64,000 nucleotides of DNA. Origin: Pseudomonas yangonensis (lineage in GTDB: Bacteria; Pseudomonadota; Gammaproteobacteria; Pseudomonadales; Pseudomonadaceae). Made by a program: the position numbers and the translations under genes. The DNA lies in the NCBI RefSeq assembly GCF_009932725.1, contig NZ_BLJU01000005.1:62001-126000 (forward strand), read 5' to 3'. The notes under the pieces were generated by a model. That model worked only from the letters and a program-made list of their open reading frames with translations, was not told the origin of the DNA and made no database searches. Below are positions 16,027-24,662 of this stretch, one piece after another (the stretch's first letter is position 1; each line of letters begins with the position of its first letter).

Positions 16027-17668
16027 AGCCGCACAGAAACACTTCGGCACATCAAAGGCAGTCCGCCCACGAGAGCTGTTCGGCGTCTCGAACAGCGCCA
16101 AGATTATTGAAGGTGGTATTCAGCTTGGCGTAGTCAACCTGGAAAATGTCAAAGAAGACGTCGAGGCCTTGATATTTGGCTGCGTCCTCCGGTTCCCTCC
16201 GGAGGACGAGGTCTACTTCGCCGTTCTGGTTCGCAAGGACAAAGCAAAATTTCTGGAGCGCCTAGCCGAGATGAAACGCCTCGGCCTCGCCGCAAAGAAT
16301 TCGGACGAAGACTCGGACTTCACGCTGGAAACCTCTGGCGATAACGATGAGACTTCGGAAACCCCCGGCAGCATCAAGTACAGTGCCCGGAACAATGTCG
16401 CAACGATCTATCTGGCTAGTGACGGGCGACTGTGGCTGCGCAACGCCAAATTCTGGGATAGCCTGAATCTCGATCTAACACCTTTCGGGCCCTCCACAGA
16501 ACCAGACGAGATCGTTGTTGCGCTGTATCCACCGACGGCGTCCGCACGACGAAGCCTGCTTGCCCGCGAGTTCATCGGCTGGCTAGGCAGCTTAGTCGGC
16601 AGGGAAAAAATTCACGAACTCCCCGTCTGGACGGGTGCAGTAACGCTTAGCCCTGACATGCGTCGCATGCCGCCAACTATCCCGATTGAGCAAATCGAAA
16701 CAGCTATCAAAAATCTAGGGGGCCACTATCCAAACGGTGAGGTCCGACGGTTTCATGCCGCGCTCAACTTCCTGGATCACAAGCACTTCGTGATCCTCTC
16801 TGGCCTATCAGGTACGGGCAAGACGCAACTGGCATTGAAATACGCACGTGCGATTCACGGCCTGATTTCGAGCACAGCCTCAGACCCGCTACTTTTTGAA
16901 TGTCCGGTTCGCCCAGAGTGGACCGACCCCACGGGACTGACAGGCTATTACGACGTACTGACGAACAGGTACGTCGTGCCGACCTTCCTGGAAGCCGTGT
17001 TGGTTGCAACAGCGCACCGGGACTCCCCGGTATTTGTGATTCTTGATGAGATGAACCTTGCGCGGGTTGAGTATTACCTGTCTGACATATTGTCAGCCAT
17101 CGAGACCGGTGGAGCCTTGCAACTGCACTCCAACGGTGTACCTCTGGAAGGCACTACTGGCGCAAGTGTACGGGCCGAGATTCCTCTACCCGCTAACCTG
17201 TTCATCATCGGCACAATTAACGTTGATGAGACGACTAACCCCGTCAGCGACAAGGTACTTGACCGCGCTTCGGTGATCGATATGTCTGTGGTGGACGTAC
17301 CGGGTTTCATGGCCTCACTGGCTGAGCGTTACCCGGAACTGCAGAGCGCGAAGGATACGTCCGAACAGAAGCTGACTGAAATCCACGGACTCCTGGAGCA
17401 CTACGGTCTAGGGTTCGGTTACCGTGTGATTGAAGAGTTCGTGCGATATCACGCTTTCGATGCCAAGCATCTGCGAAATCCGACTGAAAGTGTTACAGAC
17501 CAGCTGTTGGTTCAAAAGGTATTAGTGAAGCTACGTGGTTCAGAGCGTCAGCGCCCGCTGCTCAATGCTCTGGACAAGATCTGTGAGGATCTTCCTCACT
17601 CACAGAAGTATGTCCGTAGATTGCTTAGCGACTTAGACGAATTCGGTTCCTTCCAGGCGATGCGCTGA
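15992..17668 (+). CDS. McrB-like AAA+ NTPase
   Basis: 558 residues. The C-terminal half is an AAA+ motor of the McrB class: Walker A GLSGTGKT (271-278), Walker B VILDEMNLARVEYYLSD, and sensor region IGTINVDETTNPVSDKVLDRA. The N-terminal 250 residues are unassigned and probably hold the DNA-recognition part; an acidic stretch (DEDSDFTLETSGDNDE) separates two segments. In McrBC, LlaJI and BsuMI, such motors drive cleavage by a partner nuclease. Here the partner is the DUF2357 protein encoded three bases downstream. GGATACGGTAG precedes the start, within the methylase gene. Confidence 0.9.
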   Translation: MSLVERQRQFLEAAQKHFGTSKAVRPRELFGVSNSAKIIEGGIQLGVVNLENVKEDVEALIFGCVLRFPPEDEVYFAVLVRKDKAKFLERLAEMKRLGLAAKNSDEDSDFTLETSGDNDETSETPGSIKYSARNNVATIYLASDGRLWLRNAKFWDSLNLDLTPFGPSTEPDEIVVALYPPTASARRSLLAREFIGWLGSLVGREKIHELPVWTGAVTLSPDMRRMPPTIPIEQIETAIKNLGGHYPNGEVRRFHAALNFLDHKHFVILSGLSGTGKTQLALKYARAIHGLISSTASDPLLFECPVRPEWTDPTGLTGYYDVLTNRYVVPTFLEAVLVATAHRDSPVFVILDEMNLARVEYYLSDILSAIETGGALQLHSNGVPLEGTTGASVRAEIPLPANLFIIGTINVDETTNPVSDKVLDRASVIDMSVVDVPGFMASLAERYPELQSAKDTSEQKLTEIHGLLEHYGLGFGYRVIEEFVRYHAFDAKHLRNPTESVTDQLLVQKVLVKLRGSERQRPLLNALDKICEDLPHSQKYVRRLLSDLDEFGSFQAMR

Positions 17669-17671
17669 GCA

Positions 17672-19330
17672 ATGACCACGCTTTACGTTCAGAATGAAGG
17701 CGGAGGACCTGCATGGCAGGTCTGGCCTACTCAGGATGCAATCCCTCACGGCGCGATTAGGGAAGCCACTTCCTATATATTCGAACTACGCGACAGCGAT
17801 GATGCGCTTGCTGCCGATCTTATGATCGACGACATAGCTGTCGAGGCTTTGCGTTCTCGCCAACCACGTTTTGCGCGCTGGCGCTGGACGCCCGGCTTCC
17901 ATGCTGGCTCTGTAGAGGTAACGCTACGTCTGCCTGGCACTGGAATACGCCGCTTCGAGATCACTACCGACCCGGATCTTCGCAAGCTCACGCGCAACGA
18001 CTTTGATTCTATGGTGCGCGAAGTATTGGAAGATACCTTCGCACTTTTCTCACTTAGCGCCTTCCGCAAGGGCATTGCTCGCCAGCCCAGCAGTAAACCA
18101 CCACCGTTAGCCCGACTGGAGTTCTTGCGCTCGCGAGCCGATGAGATTACGCAGACCATTGCGGCAATCAACTGTTCACCCAGGCACTTCCTACGTGCTG
18201 AGCAGGTGACACTACCCTCTCATCGCGCTGTACGCGCCACTGGACCAGAAATTATCAAGTCATTTCGGACTGGACTCATCCGGACCGAAACCAGCCGCCC
18301 ATCCCGGTTGCCTGCAGCGCTAGGTGGACGCTTGCCAGCACAGATTACAATTCGCAAGCGTCATAACAGCGTAGATATCCAAGAGCACCGGCAAATCAAG
18401 GCATGCCTCCGGTCGTGGGCAACTTGGCTGTCAGGCGTCGCCGATGTACTTGCTAAGATTGGTCGAAGCGAAGACCCGGAGATGCTCAGCACAGCCGGCA
18501 GCTGGTCCATTCGTACGCGGCATATTGCCCGCAGGTTTAACGATGCCAGCAACGCTGGCTTTCTAAAAGAGGTCACCGACGGCCCCGCCTTGCTGCAGAT
18601 GTCTTCTCTGTTTCGCAACGACCCCGTTTACCACCGTTTCTACCGATTGTGGCAGGACATGAATCTGGGGCTCGCTGCCTTATTTAGCGATTTCCTGCAG
18701 ATGCCCCTAGCACGGACATATGAACTCTACGAATTGTGGTGCTTCTTGCGTCTCCTGCGGGCGGCCGTACAAGAATATGGGCCAACCGGCGTCGACCTGA
18801 GCAACTTGTTCGTAACCGATGCAGCCGGCGGCATGACGATTTCCGCAGGTGCCGTTATCGTGCCAGTCGGCCCTGACAAAACATTGTGTTTCCAACGTCA
18901 GTACCGAGAATACTGGATAGAACCAAGTGGCGAAGGCAGCTTCAGCCGCGTGATGGTTCCCGATGTGGTTTTGGCGGGCACCGGCTTCGGCAGCCGCGGA
19001 AGGCAGGTCATCGTCCTAGATGCAAAATACCGCATTAATGACGGCCTGAATGATGCGCTGAATTCGATTCACACTTATCGAGATGCGCTGGTGCAGGAAG
19101 CCGAGAGCGGTGAAATTGAAGGCATAGTTACAGCCGCCTACCTGCTAACACCACACACTCCTGTACTTAGTTCCGACTTCAAGACCACCCCTGTACCGGG
19201 ACGGCTGTTTCATCCTCTGTACCGAGATAAGTTTCGTTTCGGTGCTATTACCCTGCGTCCGGGAATGAACAGTGACGATCTCCGAAGCTGCCTGAGAGCG
19301 ATAGTCAGAGATGCTATCGGTGGGCACTGA
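17672..19330 (+). CDS. DUF2357 McrC-like nuclease
   Basis: 552 residues, DUF2357 followed by a PD-(D/E)xK-like C-terminal region: PDVVLAG (D near 430) then VIVLDAKYRIND (D449, K451), and a helical linker with HRQIKACLRSW. This is the organisation of McrC-like subunits that pair with McrB-type AAA+ motors. Predicted to cut DNA when the motor recognises its target. It starts three bases after the McrB-like stop and ends on the Vsr start (TGATG), so all members are translationally coupled. Confidence 0.85.
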   Translation: MTTLYVQNEGGGPAWQVWPTQDAIPHGAIREATSYIFELRDSDDALAADLMIDDIAVEALRSRQPRFARWRWTPGFHAGSVEVTLRLPGTGIRRFEITTDPDLRKLTRNDFDSMVREVLEDTFALFSLSAFRKGIARQPSSKPPPLARLEFLRSRADEITQTIAAINCSPRHFLRAEQVTLPSHRAVRATGPEIIKSFRTGLIRTETSRPSRLPAALGGRLPAQITIRKRHNSVDIQEHRQIKACLRSWATWLSGVADVLAKIGRSEDPEMLSTAGSWSIRTRHIARRFNDASNAGFLKEVTDGPALLQMSSLFRNDPVYHRFYRLWQDMNLGLAALFSDFLQMPLARTYELYELWCFLRLLRAAVQEYGPTGVDLSNLFVTDAAGGMTISAGAVIVPVGPDKTLCFQRQYREYWIEPSGEGSFSRVMVPDVVLAGTGFGSRGRQVIVLDAKYRINDGLNDALNSIHTYRDALVQEAESGEIEGIVTAAYLLTPHTPVLSSDFKTTPVPGRLFHPLYRDKFRFGAITLRPGMNSDDLRSCLRAIVRDAIGGH

Positions 19331-19806
19331 TGGCTGACGTACTTACCCCAGAGCAGCGCCAGCTCAATATGAGTCGGATTCGTGGACGCGATACCAAGCC
19401 AGAAATGTTCATTCGGCGCGGCTTACATGCCCGAGGATTCCGCTATCGCGTCCAGGATCGCAAACTTCCTGGCCGTCCGGACCTTGTGTTCCCCAGACAT
19501 CACGCCGTGATCTTCGTCCACGGCTGCTTCTGGCACGGTCATAGCTGCCCGATGTTCAAACTTCCGGCAACCCGACAGGAATTCTGGGCTAAAAAGATCG
19601 CGTCTAATCGTACCCGGGATGAGCGAGCTACTACAGCTCTGCTTGAACTCGGATGGCGAGTCGCAAATGTTTGGGAGTGCAGCATCAAGGGCCCTGGCAA
19701 GCTTGACGGCGATCAAGCTCTTGTAAGGTGTCAAACCTTTCTACTATCAAAGGAAATCAAGCTGATTGACATCTCAGGCGCATGGTCATCTGCCTCCAAC
19801 ATCTGA
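19330..19806 (+). CDS. vsr: Very short patch repair endonuclease
   Basis: 158 residues of the Vsr family. It nicks next to T:G mismatches formed when 5-methylcytosine deaminates, protecting methylated sites from mutation. Catalytic positions line up with E. coli Vsr numbering: D51 in GRPDLVF, H64 and H69 in FVHGCFWHGHSC. The DTKPE segment near residue 21 is also conserved. It overlaps the nuclease stop by one base and closes the methylase operon, as expected for a partner of the m5C-methylase. Confidence 0.95.
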   Translation: MADVLTPEQRQLNMSRIRGRDTKPEMFIRRGLHARGFRYRVQDRKLPGRPDLVFPRHHAVIFVHGCFWHGHSCPMFKLPATRQEFWAKKIASNRTRDERATTALLELGWRVANVWECSIKGPGKLDGDQALVRCQTFLLSKEIKLIDISGAWSSASNI

Positions 19807-20127
19807 TAGGGGCAGGCATACGACAATCTAGCGGGGCGACTCATGTAAATCAGGCAGATTAAGGTCTCAAACTTCCGAGGGATTTCTTCGCTGGATTGGA
19901 CACCAATCCATTAACTCTTTTTTCCATTTCGCAGCGTAGTAAGCAATTCGTCTTTATAACACCAGTAATCAGGCCCACGTGCTGCCGTAACGCTCCGCCC
20001 ATGGCCAGCAAGCACCAGCACCGCAGCACGCAACAAGCTCATCAGCTCACCCTGGTACTCGATACGATTGTTCGGCGCAGCCACGGCTTATCAAGCTGAG
20101 TCTCTAATGTGGCTAGCCTGTCAGGAC
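19807..20127. other. Intergenic region after vsr
   Basis: About 320 bases with no convincing gene; a short 67-codon frame (19896-20099) has no recognisable motif or ribosome-binding site. No clear terminator with a T-tract was found behind vsr. Confidence 0.4.
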
Positions 20128-20711
20128 TCAAGCCTCTTCGTCGTGCTTGACGCGGCACTTAACAAAGGTGATGTACTTCGCAAAGCGAAGTGATAATTGG
20201 CTTGCGCTCCGAGCCGGCAAACCATCCCAAGGAAATAAGCCCCCCTCGAGCTCATCCAGACTTTTGAGGCGGAACGCCTTCAGCATTTCCTCTTCAAGGT
20301 TCAGCTTACGCAGGATGAGCCGCTCGTAAGCAAGCCAATCCATGCCTGCTGGATCGTCACCAGCATCCCCGAGACGGGCATAGGCCAATACGCTGAGATA
20401 GCAAAGCAGCTCCAAAAGCGTCAGAGTTGTCGATCAGCACTCCTGATCACCGCTTCAAAGGGTTCCAGCTGCAGCAGCAGACGCTCGCAAACTCCGAAGA
20501 ACAAACATCTGCCGCTGCTCGCACGTGCAATTTTCTTTAAGGTGAATCCAGAGAGGCGAATCCCTACGGGTAAAAAGCTTGGAGTAGCGAATGGTCCAGC
20601 GCAGCTGATCAGGGTGGTGAACGGCCAAGTGATCCAACAGCTCAGTACTGATCACGTCATCTACATGCAGTACACGCGCAAGCGCCAGACTGGCCAGAGC
20701 AGCTCCCTCTA
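20128..20711 (-). pseudogene. Probable gene relic, unrecognised
   Basis: Two open stretches on the minus strand in different frames look coding in character: 20455-20711 (ALARVLHVDDVISTELLDHL, then HLKENCTCEQRQMFVLRSL) and 20128-20415 (DWLAYERLILRKLNLEEEML). They are separated by stop codons, and the upstream one is cut at 20711, where an inverted copy of a fragment of the 22189-22857 gene begins. I do not recognise the family. A truncated, frameshifted gene is the simplest reading; two unrelated small genes are possible. Confidence 0.4.
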
Positions 20712-20768
20712 CATTGTGTGGTCTCTCCCGACGGCAAACGTGCTGTAACGGTTGCTTGCGGTGACCAC
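20712..20768 (+). repeat. Inverted duplicate of part of the 22189-22857 gene
   Basis: 57 bases match the reverse complement of 22561-22617 with two mismatches; the encoded peptide VSPDGK(R/H)AVTVACGDH is shared. Homology stops abruptly on both sides, so this is a moved fragment, not a functional gene copy. Confidence 0.85.
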
Positions 20769-20781
20769 TGCGGGCTGCCAC

Positions 20782-21085
20782 CTGAAATCGGCACCAGCCA
20801 GCCCAGAAGCACGATGCCTCTGGGTGTACTTTCCGCTTGGGCGCTGATCGAGAAAGTCATTCGGACACTCATCAAGCGCAACGCCGCATCCCAGGTAGCG
20901 TGCATACCCTGCGAAATGCGTCTGATAGTAGTCCCTGCACCGCAAGTTGGGAGACACCAAGGTCACCTCTGGCATAGCAGCGAAAGCGGCCGGTCAAAAA
21001 GTGGGACCTATAAGCCCACCAATCAGACAACATGCGGTTGCCCCTTCGAATGGGCTCGACCTGTTAGCTCAGTGACATCGAATTC
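20782..21085. other. Non-coding stretch, no feature seen
   Basis: Frames here are open on the plus strand (to 21359) only because they run antisense to the XRE-ImmA gene. No repeat, RNA gene or motif was identified. Confidence 0.4.
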
Positions 21086-22192
21086 TCACTTGACCAACCG
21101 TAGCCCTGCTCCACTGCGAACCTCAAAAGCTCTAGCATCTCCAGTACCAGGAACAACCACAGGCGCCATACCAAACAAAATCGGCGTGAGATCTGCAGAT
21201 GAAACACTCAACTCTGATGCAATAGCGCTGAGCGATTTGCCTTGGTCTCTGGCGAGACCCAAAACTTTCTGCAGCACTTGCGATGTTTCTCGGGGAGAAG
21301 GATCAGGTTCGTTAGTTCTAGCCCCCATACTGGCAAGCTCAACACAGAAGCTTCGATAAACCCACTCGGTCAAAATTCCGACTTTTCCCAAGCGGTAGGC
21401 TAGAGCCATGGCGGAAACGTTCCAGATCTTCTTCATCTTGATGACATCCGCCACTGACCTGCATTTCCACCCCTGAGCCAAAATGGTCTGCTTGGGCATC
21501 AAGAACGCCGAAGCAAAGGCGTTTGCTTCGTTCTCAACCTCTTTACCCTTGTTCTCACCATGCCTGTGCAGAACCAAGTGCCCCAGTTCATGGGCGGCGT
21601 CAAATCGGCTGGCTTCAGCCGACTTCTGCGTATTCAGAAATACGAAAGGCGTTACGCCTCGACGCCAACAAGAGAACGCGTTGACCTGGCTCGTTTCTTC
21701 GGCCAGGGAAAAAACACGTACACCTTTCGACTCAAGAAGGTGAACCATGTTCTTTATAGACAGTAACCCCAGCCCCCACTCAGCGCGCACTGTCTCCGCA
21801 GCGGCTTCGGGATCCATACCAGAACAATCTGGAACAGACGCTTCTGGCAGGTGAAATTTGCTGTCGATCCAGTCGCTGAGCATATAGGCAATGCCGCCCG
21901 CTGCGAGCGCTGCATCTCTCTGTCCAGCAGTCATACGAGAGAACGAACGGAAGCTGGCGTTCTCATCAGTAGGCGCGTCGACATCAACACCACTGAAAAA
22001 GGAAAGCGGAAAGCTAAGAGCCTGGGCAATGCTGCTCAGGCTCTCGTGCGACGGAATCAAATCACCGCTTTCGTACAAAGATATCGTTTTGCCACTTAAA
22101 GATGTGGCATCTGCTAGCGACTTCTTTGTCCATCCACGGCGTTGGCGGGCAAGCACTAATCGGGCCGGATTGAAATCGCTGGTCTCGGTCAT
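21086..22192 (-). CDS. XRE regulator with ImmA/IrrE-like metallopeptidase domain
   Basis: 368 residues. An N-terminal Cro/C1-type helix-turn-helix (LVLARQRRGWTKKSLADATSLSGKTISLYE) is followed by an ImmA/IrrE-like domain with zinc motif HELGH (201-205) and ENEANAFASAFLMP; the C-terminal ~100 residues include a second possible helix-turn-helix (LSAIASELSVSSADL). ImmA-type proteases cleave repressors in mobile elements, and XRE-ImmA fusions act as regulators or antitoxin-like partners. Its start overlaps the stop of the upstream 222-residue gene by four bases, so the two form one operon, likely controlled through the palindrome at 22884-22911. Confidence 0.9.
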   Translation of the reverse strand: MTETSDFNPARLVLARQRRGWTKKSLADATSLSGKTISLYESGDLIPSHESLSSIAQALSFPLSFFSGVDVDAPTDENASFRSFSRMTAGQRDAALAAGGIAYMLSDWIDSKFHLPEASVPDCSGMDPEAAAETVRAEWGLGLLSIKNMVHLLESKGVRVFSLAEETSQVNAFSCWRRGVTPFVFLNTQKSAEASRFDAAHELGHLVLHRHGENKGKEVENEANAFASAFLMPKQTILAQGWKCRSVADVIKMKKIWNVSAMALAYRLGKVGILTEWVYRSFCVELASMGARTNEPDPSPRETSQVLQKVLGLARDQGKSLSAIASELSVSSADLTPILFGMAPVVVPGTGDARAFEVRSGAGLRLVK

Positions 22193-22857
22193 GATCTCGG
22201 TGTAACTGGAATGTCGATATCGGGAGCTGTATCAGATCCGTGGTTGTCTTCTGGGGCATCCAGAACGAGCGCCGGCATGATAAAGCGCGGATTCCAGTCG
22301 TCAACCTTTCCGTTTTCGCCGATGTTGATCGGGCGCGAGAGTTCGTAATGAACCGTGCGATTCTCAAGATCAACATAGAACAGAAGGATCCAGAGCGTCT
22401 GCTCGGCTTGTTGATCGTCGATGAAAATCTGTCGACTGCGTCGCTCTACAGGGAACAAATCGGCCTGTCGGGCGTTGTAGGACACGCTTTTAGTCGTGCG
22501 ATTACCACGCTTGTTCCGAGTCTGCGGATTTTTGACATACGGGTTACCTGTATTGTGGTCACCGCAAGCAACCGTTACAGCATGCTTGCCGTCGGGAGAG
22601 ACCACACGTGGCTGATTGCTTGGGTCAGCAGGTTTCCATCCCTTGGGAAGCATCTGTTGTCTAAAGGCTTCCGTGCCGAAAATCCAAGCCAAGGTGCCAT
22701 CTGACCCCTTGGGCTGCAGAGGGCCTGCCAGAGATGCGGACCGAAAGCACTGTAGCGCCGTAGCTTTGAGATCCGCGGCAGTTATGCCCAGCAGTTGCTC
22801 AATGGCCTGTTCAGGAGGAAGGTCAGCTATGCGATGAAACGGATTGCTCGGCGCCAT
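22189..22857 (-). CDS. Hypothetical partner of XRE-ImmA protein
   Basis: 222 residues, not recognised. No signal peptide or membrane span. The N-terminus has a helical LPPEQAIEQLLGITAADL segment, the middle a VSPDGKHAVTVACGDHNTG motif, then a basic patch (RNKRGNRTTKSV) and a beta-rich C-terminus with FYVDLENRTVHYELS. It lies directly upstream of and overlaps the XRE-ImmA gene, an arrangement common for toxin-like or protease-substrate partners, but no toxin motif is visible. A 57-base piece of it is duplicated in inverted orientation at 20712-20768. Confidence 0.65.
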   Translation of the reverse strand: MAPSNPFHRIADLPPEQAIEQLLGITAADLKATALQCFRSASLAGPLQPKGSDGTLAWIFGTEAFRQQMLPKGWKPADPSNQPRVVSPDGKHAVTVACGDHNTGNPYVKNPQTRNKRGNRTTKSVSYNARQADLFPVERRSRQIFIDDQQAEQTLWILLFYVDLENRTVHYELSRPINIGENGKVDDWNPRFIMPALVLDAPEDNHGSDTAPDIDIPVTPRS

Positions 22858-22883
22858 AGGGAGTCTCTCGTGTCGGGTTCCTA

Positions 22884-22911
22884 TTTTTATACATCATTTG
22901 ATGTATAAAAA
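22884..22911. promoter_or_regulatory. Long palindromic operator upstream of XRE-ImmA operon
   Basis: Perfect inverted repeat with 13-base arms (TTTTTATACATCA and its complement) around a TT spacer, starting 27 bases before the 222-residue gene. The core TATACATCA…TGATGTATA is a plausible operator for the XRE domain encoded in this operon. Confidence 0.65.
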
Positions 22912-23182
22912 AAAGAACCCTTCATCCCCCTCTTGCCTTGTCCTCCCAAGGTATGGACACATCCCAAGCTGTAATGATCACGCACAGCGCGCTGAGCTCA
23001 ACTCGGCAAATCATTCTTCTGGTACGACTCCGGTACTGCAGGATAGGCCCAGCTGTAGTACAGCCGTGGGTCACGACCAGCTTCACCGACCAGATATAAC
23101 TGAATTTCAGACCTGAATCATTTAAGGGAAGACGGGTGCGTATTGCCCTCTTCAGCCCTTCCTCTTTTCAGGAGTCTGAACG

Positions 23183-23512
23183 ATGTCGATTAACTGCCCT
23201 TCCTGTAACTCTGCGCGCGTCACAGCGCGCAACCATGCCCGCAAAATCGGTGGTGCAGCCGGAGCTGTAGGTGGAGCCGCGACCGGCGCGGCGAGCGCTG
23301 CAGCCGGAGCGCAGAGTGGTGCCGCCCTGGGCGCGGTCGCTGGCCCCATCGGAGCGGCCTTGGGAGGCCTGGCTGGTGCCATCCTGGGCGGCTTGGCTGG
23401 TGGCGCAGTAGGCAGCCTCGCCGGTGCACGCATGGGCGAAGAGATCGATGCCCGAGTGCTCGATAACTTCGAGTGCCACGCCTGCGGCCACGTCTTTTCC
23501 CTCGACCAGTAG
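23183..23512 (+). CDS. Zinc-ribbon protein with central glycine zipper
   Basis: 109 residues. CPSC near the N-terminus and CHACG near the C-terminus form a split zinc ribbon; between them lies a long Gly/Ala-rich hydrophobic stretch (about residues 24-80, repeated GGxAGA units) like glycine-zipper membrane or assembly segments. It is preceded by CAGGAGTCTGAACG. Similar small proteins sit before DUF932 genes in integrative elements. A membrane-inserting or oligomerising role is inferred from composition only. Confidence 0.75.
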   Translation: MSINCPSCNSARVTARNHARKIGGAAGAVGGAATGAASAAAGAQSGAALGAVAGPIGAALGGLAGAILGGLAGGAVGSLAGARMGEEIDARVLDNFECHACGHVFSLDQ

Positions 23513-23615
23513 CCCTCCTACAAGGCGCGCCACGAGCCTTCATTCAATCCGATTCCCACCCACCCGGCACTCGGACTGCCGGTTGATAGCCAGTCCCTCT
23601 GGCAAGGAGATCTTT

Positions 23616-24584
23616 ATGGCTCATCAAATCGAGCAAATGGCCTACGTCGGAGCCACCCCTTGGCACGGCCTAGGTAATCAACTTACGCAAAAACAGCCCC
23701 TTGAAGTCTGGCAGCGCGAAGCCGGTATGGACTGGCAGATCTTGGAAAGCCCCGTGCATTTCAAGTCAGACGCGATCGGCCATCTCGGCACGATCCACTC
23801 GTTCCCCGAGCAGAAGGTATTGTTCCGTTCGGATACCAAGGCGCCGCTGTCGGTGGTCTCCCAGCGCTACCACACTGTGCAGCCCCGCGAAGTGCTGGAG
23901 TTCTACAGGGATCTGACCGAAGTCTCCGGCTATGAGCTGGAAACCGCTGGCGTGCTCAAAGGCGGCCGCAAGTTCTGGGCGCTGGCGCGTACCGGGCAAG
24001 GCGCTGCACTCAAGGATAACGACCAGGTCAACGGCTACTTACTGCTGGCCACCTCCTGCGATGGCACCCTGGCCACCACGGCAACGCCAACTACCGTGCG
24101 GGTGGTATGCAACAACACGCTGACCATCGCCCTGGACGGCACCAGCCGCGCGATCAAGGTGCCGCACAACACCCGCTTTGATCCAAACACGGTGAAAAAG
24201 CAGCTCGGCATCGCCGTCTCGCAATGGGACGACTTCATGTACCGCATGCGCGCGCTGGCCGAGCGTAAGGTGCAGCGGGATGAGGCGCTGGGCTTCTTCA
24301 TGAACGTCATGTGCGAGACCAGCCCGACCGGTGCGCTACCGGAACAACTGCCCAACGAGCGCGCCCTGCGCAAGGTACAGGAACTGTATGAAGGTCGTGG
24401 TCGCGGCAGCCAGCTGGACTCGGCCCGCGGCACCGCCTGGGGTCTGCTTAATGCCGTGACCGAGTACGTAGACCACGAGCGCCGTGCACGTAGCAACGAG
24501 TACCGCATGGATTCGGCTTGGTTCGGCCAAGGGGCGCAGATCAAGCAGCGCGCCTTGAACGCCGCGCTGCAGCTCGCCGCTTAA
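23616..24584 (+). CDS. DUF932 phage/plasmid-like protein
   Basis: 322 residues from the ATG following AAGGAGATCTTT. Family features: AYVGATPWHGLGNQL near the start, VVSQRYHTVQPREVLEFYRDL, TPTTVRVVCNNTLTIAL, and ESLL-like C-terminal helices (RGTAWGLLNAVTEYVDH). Corresponds to the DUF932/TIGR03299 phage- and plasmid-borne family, whose role is unknown but which is tied to recombination modules. It begins a run with YqaJ, Gp3-like and RadC genes typical of integrative conjugative or mobilisable elements. Confidence 0.9.
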   Translation: MAHQIEQMAYVGATPWHGLGNQLTQKQPLEVWQREAGMDWQILESPVHFKSDAIGHLGTIHSFPEQKVLFRSDTKAPLSVVSQRYHTVQPREVLEFYRDLTEVSGYELETAGVLKGGRKFWALARTGQGAALKDNDQVNGYLLLATSCDGTLATTATPTTVRVVCNNTLTIALDGTSRAIKVPHNTRFDPNTVKKQLGIAVSQWDDFMYRMRALAERKVQRDEALGFFMNVMCETSPTGALPEQLPNERALRKVQELYEGRGRGSQLDSARGTAWGLLNAVTEYVDHERRARSNEYRMDSAWFGQGAQIKQRALNAALQLAA

Positions 24585-24662
24585 GCCTCCATCACATCAA
24601 CAACCCTCGCGCCCGGTCAGCCCAGTGCTGGCCGGGCGTTTTTATGTCTGCAGGTGAGCAAC

